Source: Benthicola sp964195715
Lineage (GTDB): Bacteria > Gemmatimonadota > Gemmatimonadetes > Palauibacterales > Palauibacteraceae
Reading direction: 5' to 3'
NCBI GenBank assembly: GCA_964195715.1
Contig: CAXMRU010000282.1
Span: 1 to 23,637, forward strand
DNA: 23,637 nt
Position numbers and translations under genes: made by a program. Below are positions 14,701 to 21,929 of this stretch, piece after piece; position 1 is the first letter of the stretch, and each line of letters starts with the position of its first letter. The notes beneath the pieces are model-generated. The model made no database searches, was not told the DNA's origin, and was given only the letters and a program-made list of their open reading frames with translations.

Positions 14701-17064
14701 TCAAGCCCGCTCGAGGCGGATCTGCGTCGTGAACCAGGCTGAGAGCCCCGTCAGCGGGTCGCGCGAGTCGTCCAGCAATTGGAGGGGATTCGCCCGCTCC
14801 CCATCCGGATGCCGGAGCCGGTAGGGTGCACAGACAGTCCCGGGAGCCGTGCCAGGATAGACCTTGAGCCGGGCCCGGTACCGATCGCGAGCGGACACGA
14901 CCCAGACCATGGTCCCATCGGCGAGTCCGAGATCATGCGCGGTCTCTGAGTTCACTTCCACCCATGGGATCCAGAAGACCTCCGGAAGGAGGCTTGGCTG
15001 CTCGACGAGCCACCGCTCCAAGGCCAGCGTGCCCGACGCCAGCGTGGACAGACGATATGGGATCAAGCGCAGGGGGAACTCCACGGCGGCTACCAGGCTG
15101 GTCCGCGCGAGGGGACTGAACAGCGCTCCCAGGGGGCCATCCTCATCCAGGACGCGCAGCAGTTCCTCCGGCATCAGGGCAATCCGGCCGTCGGGCCTCC
15201 GGCTGACACGAGAGGGATCCGTGTCGTCGTAAAAGAGGTCGACCCAGCCCCCCCGCCCGACCAGGTCCTCCCAGAAACGCTCGAAGTCGCTGTGCTCGGG
15301 AAGCCACCAGCCCCGCTGTTCCATCTGGCGATGGTGACGGCGCTCGAACTCGTCACCAAAGATCATTCCTCGACGCGACGAGAAGAGACCCTTGGCCCGG
15401 GCCTTGAGCAGATCCTCGAACCCCCCGAAAGCGAGGCTGTCGGAGACGCTCCCACCCAGATCGCGGGCAAGCGCCAGCACCACGTCTCCGGTATGGATGC
15501 CTCCCTCCTGCGGCTCCACCAGAGGACGGCTCACGCCCCACACCGGGTACGGATAGGAGGCAGGCGTCGGCGCGTCCTGCCAGCGCTCGTAGGCCAGGAG
15601 GTCGGGTAGGATCACGTCGGCGTAGCCTGTTGTCTCATCGAGGAACGGCGAAAAGCTGACGACGAACGGGATTCGATCGAGCGCTTCTCGCCACAGGTCC
15701 GGTCGCGCCGATGACTCGAGCGGATTCGCATAGTAAAGAAGGAGAGCCTCGACTCGGGACTCGGAGCTTCCGGCTACGGTCTCCGCGAATCGTAACGGCC
15801 GATCTCCTCCCTCGAACGGGACCCCCATCTCACCGATCGGATCCCGCTCGAGGCCGGCACGGGCCGTGGCGTCCAGGATCGGCGCCGGGAGCGGCTCCAG
15901 CGGCGGCTCATCGCCGAACATGACCCCTCCCGCCCGACTGATGTTGCCCACCAGGACGTTGAGGCTGTGCACGGCGAGGCCCGCGACGAGTCCATCGGGA
16001 GACCGCGTCACGTCTGACCCGCATACGGCCACGGCCGGCCGGGTCCGGGCGAACGCCCTGGCCAGCGAGGTGATTCGCTCCACCGAGACGCCGGTGACGG
16101 CCGACACTTCCTCGGTTCGGTAATTGCGCATCACGAGCGATCGATATCCATTCCGCATCCGACCGCTCGCGTCGGTGAAGTCCTCGAATCCGGAAACGCG
16201 CTCCGCCACGAACCGATCGTCAATCAACTCATCGCGGATCAACACATAGGCGATGCCGAGCGCGAGCGTGGCGTGGGTACCCGGCCGGACGCCCACCCAC
16301 TCCTGGGCCGCCGCCGCGCTGCGGGAGAAGCGCGTGTCCACCTGGACGAATCGGGGACGACTTCCCGCGTCGGCACCGCGACCTCCGAACGCCGCGAGCG
16401 CCTGTACCGGTGACCACCACGATTCGAACAGCGGGGCACCGAACGAGAGCACGAAGCTGGCTCGCTCGAGGTCATAGCCCGGCGCACGAGGGATGCCATG
16501 CGCCAGAGCCATGATCGTATCGGTGCCGTCGGCGTACTCATCGCGCAAGTGGTTGGGGGAGCCGAACGCACGGAGAAATTGTCCCCAGACATCCACCATC
16601 GTGCCGGCGCAGTAGCCCGACAGCAGGGCCAGTGACTCCGGCCGTCCCGCCTCGCGGATCGCCCTGAGGCGCTCGACCACGAGTGACAGCGCTCGCTCAC
16701 GCGAGATCTCCCGCCACTCACCGGCTCCGCGGGGTCCGACACGCTCCAGGGGCGATGCGAGCCGCCCGGGGTGGTAGAGCATCTGGACACCGGCGAGACC
16801 GCGTGAGCACACTCCGCCGCGGCTCACCGGGTGTAGAGGGTTCCCCATGATCTCGACCAGCCGGCCGTCCACGACGCGGCCGCGGATACCGCAGCGGGCC
16901 GGGCATACGAGGCAAGCGGATGAGATCCGATCCTCGAGCCCCGGATCCCATCCGGCGTCCTCCTGATCCAGTGCGGTCCAGAAGACGGCCGGCGACCGCG
17001 AGAGGGCAAGTGCGGCGCCGGCCACGCCCGCCGTGAGGACGAAATCGCGTCGTGTGGGGCTCAC
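14701..17064 (-). CDS. Tat-exported molybdopterin oxidoreductase (PsrA/ActB1-like)
   Basis: 787 residues from GTG at 17064, with AGGAG 11 bases upstream. The open frame continues upstream through the pentaheme gene, but the product there is low-complexity shadow. The N-terminus MSPTRRDFVLTAGVAG is a twin-arginine signal. C51-x2-C54-x3-C58-x27-C86 binds one [4Fe-4S] cluster. Molybdopterin domains follow, ending in a dinucleotide-binding barrel (WVEVNSETAHDLGLADG). Around residues 171-181 (NHLRDEYADGT), where many relatives carry a Cys or SeCys metal ligand, there is none. Asp residues there might serve as in NarG-type enzymes, or the metal may be absent as in ActB. It forms a complex with the next two products. 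Substrate unknown; quinol:cytochrome c oxidoreduction or sulfur or oxyanion chemistry are all possible. Confidence 0.88.
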   Translation of the reverse strand: MSPTRRDFVLTAGVAGAALALSRSPAVFWTALDQEDAGWDPGLEDRISSACLVCPARCGIRGRVVDGRLVEIMGNPLHPVSRGGVCSRGLAGVQMLYHPGRLASPLERVGPRGAGEWREISRERALSLVVERLRAIREAGRPESLALLSGYCAGTMVDVWGQFLRAFGSPNHLRDEYADGTDTIMALAHGIPRAPGYDLERASFVLSFGAPLFESWWSPVQALAAFGGRGADAGSRPRFVQVDTRFSRSAAAAQEWVGVRPGTHATLALGIAYVLIRDELIDDRFVAERVSGFEDFTDASGRMRNGYRSLVMRNYRTEEVSAVTGVSVERITSLARAFARTRPAVAVCGSDVTRSPDGLVAGLAVHSLNVLVGNISRAGGVMFGDEPPLEPLPAPILDATARAGLERDPIGEMGVPFEGGDRPLRFAETVAGSSESRVEALLLYYANPLESSARPDLWREALDRIPFVVSFSPFLDETTGYADVILPDLLAYERWQDAPTPASYPYPVWGVSRPLVEPQEGGIHTGDVVLALARDLGGSVSDSLAFGGFEDLLKARAKGLFSSRRGMIFGDEFERRHHRQMEQRGWWLPEHSDFERFWEDLVGRGGWVDLFYDDTDPSRVSRRPDGRIALMPEELLRVLDEDGPLGALFSPLARTSLVAAVEFPLRLIPYRLSTLASGTLALERWLVEQPSLLPEVFWIPWVEVNSETAHDLGLADGTMVWVVSARDRYRARLKVYPGTAPGTVCAPYRLRHPDGERANPLQLLDDSRDPLTGLSAWFTTQIRLERA

Positions 17065-17080
17065 GGCTGCATACTCTCCT

Positions 17081-17623
17081 TCACCGGTGGCACGCGTTGC
17101 AGTCGAGCGTCTGCCCGCGCTCGCGGTGGCAGTCCATGCAGTAGTCCATGGAGACCCGGACGAGCGCTCGCTCGGGCGGGCGCTCCGTATCCGCGATCGC
17201 TCCGTGGCAGTTCGCGCATTCCAACTCGGCGATTCCCACGTGGCGTCGGTGCGTGTAGAACACGTGGTCCGGAAGTCGGAACAGCTTGTTGAATTGCAGG
17301 GGGTCACCGGCCTCGAGAAGCTCGGTTACCCTGGCCGCCTCGGCCGAGTCTCCCTGTAGAGCCCGATGACACATCGAGCATGTCCCGGCGTCGGGAAGCC
17401 CTGCGTGGGCTCCGCTGCGCACGTACTTGTGGCAGAAGTCACAAGCCAGTCCCAGATCGCTGGTGTGCTTCAGGTGGTTGAACGCGACCGGCTGCGGAAT
17501 CGCCGGACCTCGCCGGACGGCCACGAGAACGGCAAGAACGCCCAAGAGCGGCATGCTCGCGAGCAGAAGGAGGGATCGGAGGCGCCGGTCGCTCAGGATC
17601 GAAATGCGGCGCCTGAAGATCAA
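17081..17623 (-). CDS. membrane-anchored pentaheme cytochrome c (ActA-like)
   Basis: 180 residues. An N-terminal membrane helix (about 17-37, LRSLLLLASMPLLGVLAVLV) anchors a periplasmic domain with five CxxCH sites at C61, C82, C136, C162 and C175. Extra His residues (FNHLKH, YTHRRH) are placed as distal ligands, as in class III / c7-type cytochromes. Size, anchor and heme number match ActA of alternative complex III. Its ATG overlaps the preceding cytochrome stop by four bases, and the oxidoreductase follows after 16 bases. It likely receives electrons from the iron-sulfur module and hands them to the tetraheme or monoheme proteins. Confidence 0.88.
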   Translation of the reverse strand: MIFRRRISILSDRRLRSLLLLASMPLLGVLAVLVAVRRGPAIPQPVAFNHLKHTSDLGLACDFCHKYVRSGAHAGLPDAGTCSMCHRALQGDSAEAARVTELLEAGDPLQFNKLFRLPDHVFYTHRRHVGIAELECANCHGAIADTERPPERALVRVSMDYCMDCHRERGQTLDCNACHR

Positions 17624-18069
17624 TGGGCCGCTCCGCTCGACTCGTCGACCGGGGCCTCGCTGAGCGTGCGCGTATACTCGGCCACTGCATCAAGTTCTTC
17701 TGCTGTCAGCATCGACCCGAATCCGGTCATTGCGCCGCTGCCGCTGGAAAGGACTTCGAGCATGCGTTCGTCGGTCACCTGCTGCATTCGCTCTGCGTCG
17801 GTAAGGTCCGGGGGCGGCGGATCGAAACTGGATGCGGCGGGACCGTCCCCCTTTCCCTCTGCTCCGTGGCAGACGGTGCAGTAATTCCGGTACAGCTCCT
17901 CGCCGTCTGTCGCTGCAACCCTGGGGACGGGCGAAGATCGAGCGGTCGAGACCGCTGACGCGGTGAGGGGTGTGGGGCTGGCCTGCCGACTGGTCGCGAT
18001 CTGGCCGACAGACAGAAAACCCGATATGAGCAGGAAGAGCTTCCCCATTCCGGTTCCGTCGAAGAACAT
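17620..18069 (-). CDS. monoheme cytochrome c, first gene of the respiratory operon
   Basis: 149 residues from ATG at 18069, with AAGGAGG six bases upstream. The open frame extends to 18246, but that part covers the promoter and hairpins. A hydrophobic signal (MGKLFLLISGFLSVGQIA) leads to a Pro/Ser/Thr-rich linker and a class I cytochrome domain with C64-T-V-C67-H68. GAMTGFGSM supplies candidate axial Met residues. A likely soluble or tethered electron shuttle, comparable in position to the monoheme subunit of alternative complex III. Expression is predicted from the sigma54 promoter at 18137-18152. Confidence 0.88.
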   Translation of the reverse strand: MFFDGTGMGKLFLLISGFLSVGQIATSRQASPTPLTASAVSTARSSPVPRVAATDGEELYRNYCTVCHGAEGKGDGPAASSFDPPPPDLTDAERMQQVTDERMLEVLSSGSGAMTGFGSMLTAEELDAVAEYTRTLSEAPVDESSGAAH

Positions 18070-18107
18070 CGGTTGCCTCCTTGGCTGGACGGTCGCCACG
18101 AAGCGCA

Positions 18108-18122
18108 GGCGAGGCGCTCGCC
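18108..18122 (-). other. 5'-end RNA hairpin of the respiratory operon
   Basis: GGCGAG, a three-base loop and CTCGCC form a perfect 6-bp stem that would begin about four bases from the predicted transcript start (~18126). A hairpin at the very 5' end can protect a message from decay. It leaves the ribosome binding site free. Confidence 0.35.
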
Positions 18123-18147
18123 GCACCGTGCGAAACCGCACGGTGCG
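18122..18147. promoter_or_regulatory. perfect 11-bp inverted repeat over the operon promoter
   Basis: CGCACCGTGCG (18122-18132), spacer AAAC, CGCACGGTGCG (18137-18147). Each arm is itself nearly palindromic. The repeat covers the -12 element and the predicted start of the sigma54 promoter at 18137-18152. A repressor bound here would block the promoter; a DNA cruciform is an alternative. Confidence 0.55.
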
Positions 18148-18152
18148 TACCA
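18137..18152 (-). promoter_or_regulatory. sigma54 (-24/-12) promoter of the respiratory operon
   Basis: Minus strand TGGTACGCACCGTGCG keeps the GG at -24 and GC at -12 with correct spacing. It differs from the TGGCACG-N4-TTGCW consensus at few positions and shares 13 of 16 bases with the promoter at 21806-21821. The predicted start near 18126 gives a leader of about 57 bases before the ATG at 18069. Confidence 0.72.
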
Positions 18153-18226
18153 CGCCGCCTCGTGCGAGCAACCGCGTGCTCCGCAAGAGATTACGGGTGT
18201 GCGCCGCCGGCCCGGCGAGGTCCCGG

Positions 18227-18264
18227 TGGGGCATGTGACACGCCAAAACGGGGCATTTCCCCCG
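18227..18264. promoter_or_regulatory. paired upstream activator sites for the NtrC-type regulator
   Basis: Two 16-bp partly palindromic sites start exactly 22 bp apart: 18227-18242 (minus strand CGTGTCACATGCCCCA) and 18249-18264 (minus strand CGGGGGAAATGCCCCG). Both resemble the pair at 21695-21732. They lie about 100-140 bp from the minus-strand operon start and about 90-125 bp from the candidate sensor-kinase promoter, the usual range for sigma54 enhancers. Confidence 0.65.
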
Positions 18265-18326
18265 ATTCAGTCTGGTCGGCGGAGGCCTTGCGGCTGTAAC
18301 TTGTTGTGTAGGGCGGGTTCGGCGAC

Positions 18327-18342
18327 CGGCATCCTTCTTGCC
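18327..18342 (+). promoter_or_regulatory. candidate sigma54 promoter of the sensor kinase
   Basis: CGGCATCCTTCTTGCC has GGCA and TTGC at the correct -24/-12 spacing, although the centre departs from consensus. It would start transcription near 18353, 44 bases before the ATG. With the shared activator sites upstream it would give autoregulation. Confidence 0.4.
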
Positions 18343-18396
18343 TCATTCTCCCATGTAGCCGGCCCGGGCCGAGGTGAGCCGTCCGCGGAGATCCAG

Positions 18397-20250
18397 ATGC
18401 TCGAGAAGCGCGACCCAGTCAGGATTCTTCATTCGCATCCACTGCGTGGACGCCTCGGGCGCAGGATTCTGGTCTGGTTTCTCGTCCTGTCCCTGCTGCC
18501 GCTGTTTCTGTCCAATTCGGTGGGCTACGGGGTCACCCACAGAATCATCGAGAATCAGGTCCGGCAGTATCTGCAGGCCCTGGTGCAGATCCAGGCAGAC
18601 CATGTGGCACACCAGATCGAGTTGCACCAGATGAATCTGGAAGCCGCAGTGGCGAACAGCCGGTTTCTAGCCGCGAACATCCCCGCCGCTTCGGCCGCCG
18701 TCGCATCCGGCCGCATGCAGGACCCCGCGGTCCTGTCCCTCCGCGCCCACATAGCCCGCAAGCACGACGAATTGTCGTCCGTATCCGAGCTGTTCGTGTT
18801 GGACTCGACTGGAATGATGATCGGCGGGACCCGGCGTGAGGGCCTCGGATCCGATCTGTCTGGCACCCCCCTGTACTCGTCAGCCATGGAAGGCCGTTTC
18901 TTCGTGGGAGAGTGGGAGGACGAGCAAGGCACTACCCGACCCGTCTTCCGCTTCGCGACGCCTGTTGTGGGCGATCGGGGCGGGGTGCTGGGTGTCCTGG
19001 GAGCGACGGTCGGGCCGGAGGAGCAACAGGAGTTCCTCAATCTGGCCGAGCACATGGCCGGGCACGTGGAGGCGTTCATCCTGTGTTCCGCGGGGCGACC
19101 GCTCTTCGTCTCACACCCTCACGCGCCGGTGGATTACAGCCAGCGCATGCCCTCACCGCTGGTGGACCTGCCACCCGGCTCATCGGCGAGGTACGTCAAC
19201 TACGAGGGAGTGGAGGTCATCGGCATCTCCCTGCCGATTCGGAACATTCCGTGGCTGTACATCGCCGAGCTGCCGGTCCGCACTGCGTTCGGCCAGCTCA
19301 GCAGCCTTCGCCTCCTCTCGGCTGCGCTGGAGGGTGTCTTTGCGCTGGCACTCGTCGGAGTCGTATGGCTCGTGGCGGGATCGATTGTCTCTCCGCTGAA
19401 GCGCCTCGTGTTGGCCGCGGAGCGGATTCGCGGCGGGGATCTCGATGCCCACGTTCGTGTGGACAGCGATGACGAGCTCGGCGAGCTGAGCGAAACCTTC
19501 AATCAGATGGCGCAGGGGCTTCGCGAGTCCGCCTTCGAGATCCACGAGCTCCACGAGCAAGACATGCGCCGGGCGGCGCAACTGGCTTCGGTGGGCGAAC
19601 TGGCCGCCGGGATCGCGCACGAGATTAAGAACCCGCTCGCCGGCGCGTCCAGCGGCATCGATATGCTGGAGCAGGAACTGCAGAGGAGCCCGTCGTCCGA
19701 GAGCCTGCTGAGGCAGATCCGCACGCAGCTGCGTCGCATCGAGTCCGCCCTACGAGACCTGTTGAGCTACGCGCGGCCGAAGCAGCCGATGGTGGGTTGG
19801 GCTGCCCCCCGACAGCTAGTCGAGCGTGCCGTTACGCTGGTTGGCCCTCAGGCCGAGGCGGCTGGAGTACGTATCGAGCAGGACACGGAGAGAGAGACGA
19901 GGAGGGTAAGGGTCGACCCTGAGCTCTTCACGCAGGCCCTGGTCAACCTGTCGCTCAACGGGATCCAGGCGATGCCCGCGGGTGGCGTGCTCACGTTCGG
20001 AATTGAGCCGCGAGGTGACGAGATACGAATGACGGTGAGGGATACGGGCACAGGCATTCCTGAGAACGCAATGAGCGAGATCTTTCGGCCATTCTTCACG
20101 ACCAAGCACCGGGGTACGGGTCTTGGCCTGGCTATCACGCGGTCGATCGTGGAGCGACACGGCGGTCGGCTGGAGGTCGAAAGCGAGCCGGGTCAGGGAT
20201 CCACCTTCACTCTGGTTCTTTCGACCGTCAATGAGGAGTCGGGATCTTGA
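18397..20250 (+). CDS. membrane sensor histidine kinase (Cache-like, HAMP, HisKA, HATPase)
   Basis: 617 residues from ATG at 18397, with GGAG six bases upstream. The frame is open back to 18073, but that stretch crosses the divergent promoter. Helix 1 (about 22-46) and helix 2 near 310-330 enclose a roughly 260-residue periplasmic domain whose length and two-helix start suggest a Cache-type sensor. A HAMP domain follows (SPLKRLVLAAERIRGGDLDA). The HisKA motif is AHEIKNPLAG with phosphorylatable His408, and the ATPase has NLSLNGIQAM, RDTGTGIP and TGLGLAITRSI. NtrB-like partner of the downstream regulator, which its stop codon overlaps. It probably senses a small external ligand or redox-linked compound. 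Confidence 0.92.
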   Translation: MLEKRDPVRILHSHPLRGRLGRRILVWFLVLSLLPLFLSNSVGYGVTHRIIENQVRQYLQALVQIQADHVAHQIELHQMNLEAAVANSRFLAANIPAASAAVASGRMQDPAVLSLRAHIARKHDELSSVSELFVLDSTGMMIGGTRREGLGSDLSGTPLYSSAMEGRFFVGEWEDEQGTTRPVFRFATPVVGDRGGVLGVLGATVGPEEQQEFLNLAEHMAGHVEAFILCSAGRPLFVSHPHAPVDYSQRMPSPLVDLPPGSSARYVNYEGVEVIGISLPIRNIPWLYIAELPVRTAFGQLSSLRLLSAALEGVFALALVGVVWLVAGSIVSPLKRLVLAAERIRGGDLDAHVRVDSDDELGELSETFNQMAQGLRESAFEIHELHEQDMRRAAQLASVGELAAGIAHEIKNPLAGASSGIDMLEQELQRSPSSESLLRQIRTQLRRIESALRDLLSYARPKQPMVGWAAPRQLVERAVTLVGPQAEAAGVRIEQDTERETRRVRVDPELFTQALVNLSLNGIQAMPAGGVLTFGIEPRGDEIRMTVRDTGTGIPENAMSEIFRPFFTTKHRGTGLGLAITRSIVERHGGRLEVESEPGQGSTFTLVLSTVNEESGS

Positions 20251-21656
20251 AGAATGAAGAAGCGTTGATCGTAGTCGTTGATGACGAAGATCTCATCCGG
20301 ACGTGGCTGGGGGAGAAGTTACGGTCCGCCGGCTACACCGTGGAGACCGCCTCGACGGGTGCCGAGGGGCGTCGCCTGGTCGTGAACGCCTCTCCCGCCC
20401 TGATGCTCCTGGACCTGCGCCTGCCGGATGGAGACGGCATCAAGCTGCTGGAGGAGTTTCGCGACATCGATCGTGACCTGATCGTCATCATCGTAACGGC
20501 GTACGGCGAGATCGACACGGCGGTGGAGGCAGTGAAGAGCGGCGCCTACGACTTCATCGAGAAGCCTGTCGAGTTCGATGCTCTGCTCCTTACGATCGAG
20601 AAGGCCCTGGAAACACGTCGGCTTCGGCGGCAAGTGGCGGTACTCCGGGAACAGCATCGCTGGCGATTCGCAGAGATCGACCTGGTCGGTCGTTCGGGGG
20701 CCATGCAGAGCATCGTCAAGATGGTCGAGAAGGTGGCAGCCGCCGAGTCGGCGGCTGTTCTTCTGACGGGTGAGAGCGGCACCGGCAAGGATCTCGTGGC
20801 TCGGGCGATCCACGCCCACAGCTCTCGCGCCGATCAACCGTTTCTCGAGATCAATTGCTCCGCCCTGCCGGATAACCTGGTCGAATCAGAGCTGTTCGGG
20901 CATGAGAGAGGGGCGTATACCGACGCCCGCTCTCGGAAGCAGGGCCTGGCCGAGCTCGCCGATGGCGGCACGCTGTTTCTCGACGAAGTCGGCGACATGC
21001 CTGCGGCCACTCAGGCCAAGGTGCTGCGCTTCCTGGAGGACTCCAAATTCAAGCGCGTTGGTGGGACTACCGATATCAGAGTCGACGCGAGAGTGATCGC
21101 AGCTACGAATCACAACCTCGACAGAATGGTGGAGACGGGGGCATTTCGAAGTGACCTGTTCTTTCGGTTGAAGGTCATTCCCATCCATATTCCCCCGCTG
21201 CGCGCGAGAAGGGATGACATCGCTCCACTGGCACTCTTCTTCATCGAGAAGTTGTCCCGAGATCTCAAGAGGGAACCTGCCACACTCTCAGAGTCGGCCC
21301 TGCACCTGCTCGAGAGCTACGCCTGGCCCGGCAACGTGCGGGAATTGCGCAACGTCCTCGAGCGCGTCCTCATTCTCGGGGAACTCGGCGAGATCCGGGC
21401 GGAGGACATACCGGTCGAAATGCGCGTGCCTTTCCCCGCCTCCACCCTCGGTGTCCACCTGTGCGAGCTCCCCCCGGAGGGACTTCGCATGGAGGATGTC
21501 GAGACAGATCTGATGCGCCAGGCCCTGGTACGCACATCGGGTAACGTCACGCGTGCTGCGAACCTGCTCGGTCTGTCCCGCGATACTCTTCGCTATCGGC
21601 TCGAAAAGTACGCGAGTCTGGCAAACACAGCGGTTCCGGAAGCACGTTCGCGGTAG
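20247..21656 (+). CDS. NtrC-family sigma54-dependent response regulator
   Basis: 469 residues. It starts at a TTG that overlaps the kinase stop, with GAGGAG eight bases upstream; no ATG lies near in frame. A receiver domain (about 6-120) has phospho-acceptor D56, acidic D12/D13 and K106. The AAA+ domain has Walker A GESGTGKD (175-182) and Walker B LFLDE (243-247). The sigma54-contact loop is GAYTDA (222-227) instead of GAFTGA; the key Thr is kept but the second Gly is Asp. The C-terminus is a Fis-type helix-turn-helix (NVTRAANLLGLSRDTLRYRL). Phosphorylated by the upstream kinase, it should bind the paired sites at 18227-18264 and 21695-21732 and open the sigma54 promoters nearby. Confidence 0.93.
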   Translation: MKNEEALIVVVDDEDLIRTWLGEKLRSAGYTVETASTGAEGRRLVVNASPALMLLDLRLPDGDGIKLLEEFRDIDRDLIVIIVTAYGEIDTAVEAVKSGAYDFIEKPVEFDALLLTIEKALETRRLRRQVAVLREQHRWRFAEIDLVGRSGAMQSIVKMVEKVAAAESAAVLLTGESGTGKDLVARAIHAHSSRADQPFLEINCSALPDNLVESELFGHERGAYTDARSRKQGLAELADGGTLFLDEVGDMPAATQAKVLRFLEDSKFKRVGGTTDIRVDARVIAATNHNLDRMVETGAFRSDLFFRLKVIPIHIPPLRARRDDIAPLALFFIEKLSRDLKREPATLSESALHLLESYAWPGNVRELRNVLERVLILGELGEIRAEDIPVEMRVPFPASTLGVHLCELPPEGLRMEDVETDLMRQALVRTSGNVTRAANLLGLSRDTLRYRLEKYASLANTAVPEARSR

Positions 21657-21694
21657 GGCCAAATACCAGTAGAACCTTCCCCCACCTGGCAGGT

Positions 21695-21732
21695 TGGGTC
21701 AAATGCCCCAGGTGGCCGGGTTGTATCCCCCA
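21695..21732 (+). promoter_or_regulatory. paired upstream activator sites before the collagen-stalk cytochrome
   Basis: TGGGTCAAATGCCCCA (21695-21710) and CGGGTTGTATCCCCCA (21717-21732) start exactly 22 bp apart, the same spacing as the pair at 18227-18264. The first is almost a perfect palindrome. It lies about 125-135 bp upstream of the predicted start. Two further symmetric elements, ACCTG-G-CAGGT (21684-21694) and CCACCTGG/CCAGGTGG (21682-21689 with 21708-21715), overlap the region. Confidence 0.65.
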
Positions 21733-21805
21733 GCCCGTTCGACCGGTCGCAAGCCATTCCAACCCTAAGTTTATATACAATATGTAGTTACGGACAGACA
21801 AAGAC

Positions 21806-21821
21806 TGGTACGGTCCGTGCA
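21806..21821 (+). promoter_or_regulatory. sigma54 (-24/-12) promoter of the collagen-stalk cytochrome
   Basis: TGGTACGGTCCGTGCA departs from the TGGCACG-N4-TTGCW consensus at only two specified positions, keeping GG at -24 and GC at -12. Predicted start is near 21832, 98 bases before the ATG. A sigma54 activator gene ends 150 bases upstream. Confidence 0.78.
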
Positions 21822-21835
21822 CAAGGCGTCAGTCG

Positions 21836-21869
21836 GGGCCGGAGAAGAGAAGAGGCTCCCCTCCGGCCC
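21836..21869 (+). other. 5'-end RNA hairpin of the collagen-stalk cytochrome message
   Basis: GGGCCGGAG (21836-21844) and CTCCGGCCC (21861-21869) form a perfect 9-bp stem with a purine-rich 16-base loop, beginning about four bases from the predicted transcript start. A message-stabilising structure is the simplest reading. Confidence 0.45.
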
Positions 21870-21929
21870 GTACAACACGACGATCAAGGAGTCTGGTCCT
21901 CTCAGTTCCCACACCACAGGGGTCTAACG

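Noticed and set aside
14701..15500. Plus-strand frames opposite the respiratory operon
   Set aside because: They are antisense to clear domain-bearing genes, with no ribosome binding sites or motifs.
17065..17307. Upstream extension of the molybdopterin oxidoreductase frame
   Set aside because: It overlaps the pentaheme gene and gives a Ser/Thr/Arg-rich shadow peptide; the twin-arginine signal begins right after the GTG at 17064.
18163..18180. Second sigma54-like sequence (GCACG...TTGCT, minus strand)
   Set aside because: The spacing between the GC-containing boxes is one base short of the -24/-12 rule, and a better match lies at 18137-18152.
18073..18396. Upstream extension of the sensor kinase frame
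   Set aside because: It crosses the divergent promoter, inverted repeat and activator sites. The ATG at 18397 has a good ribosome binding site and leads straight into the first membrane helix.
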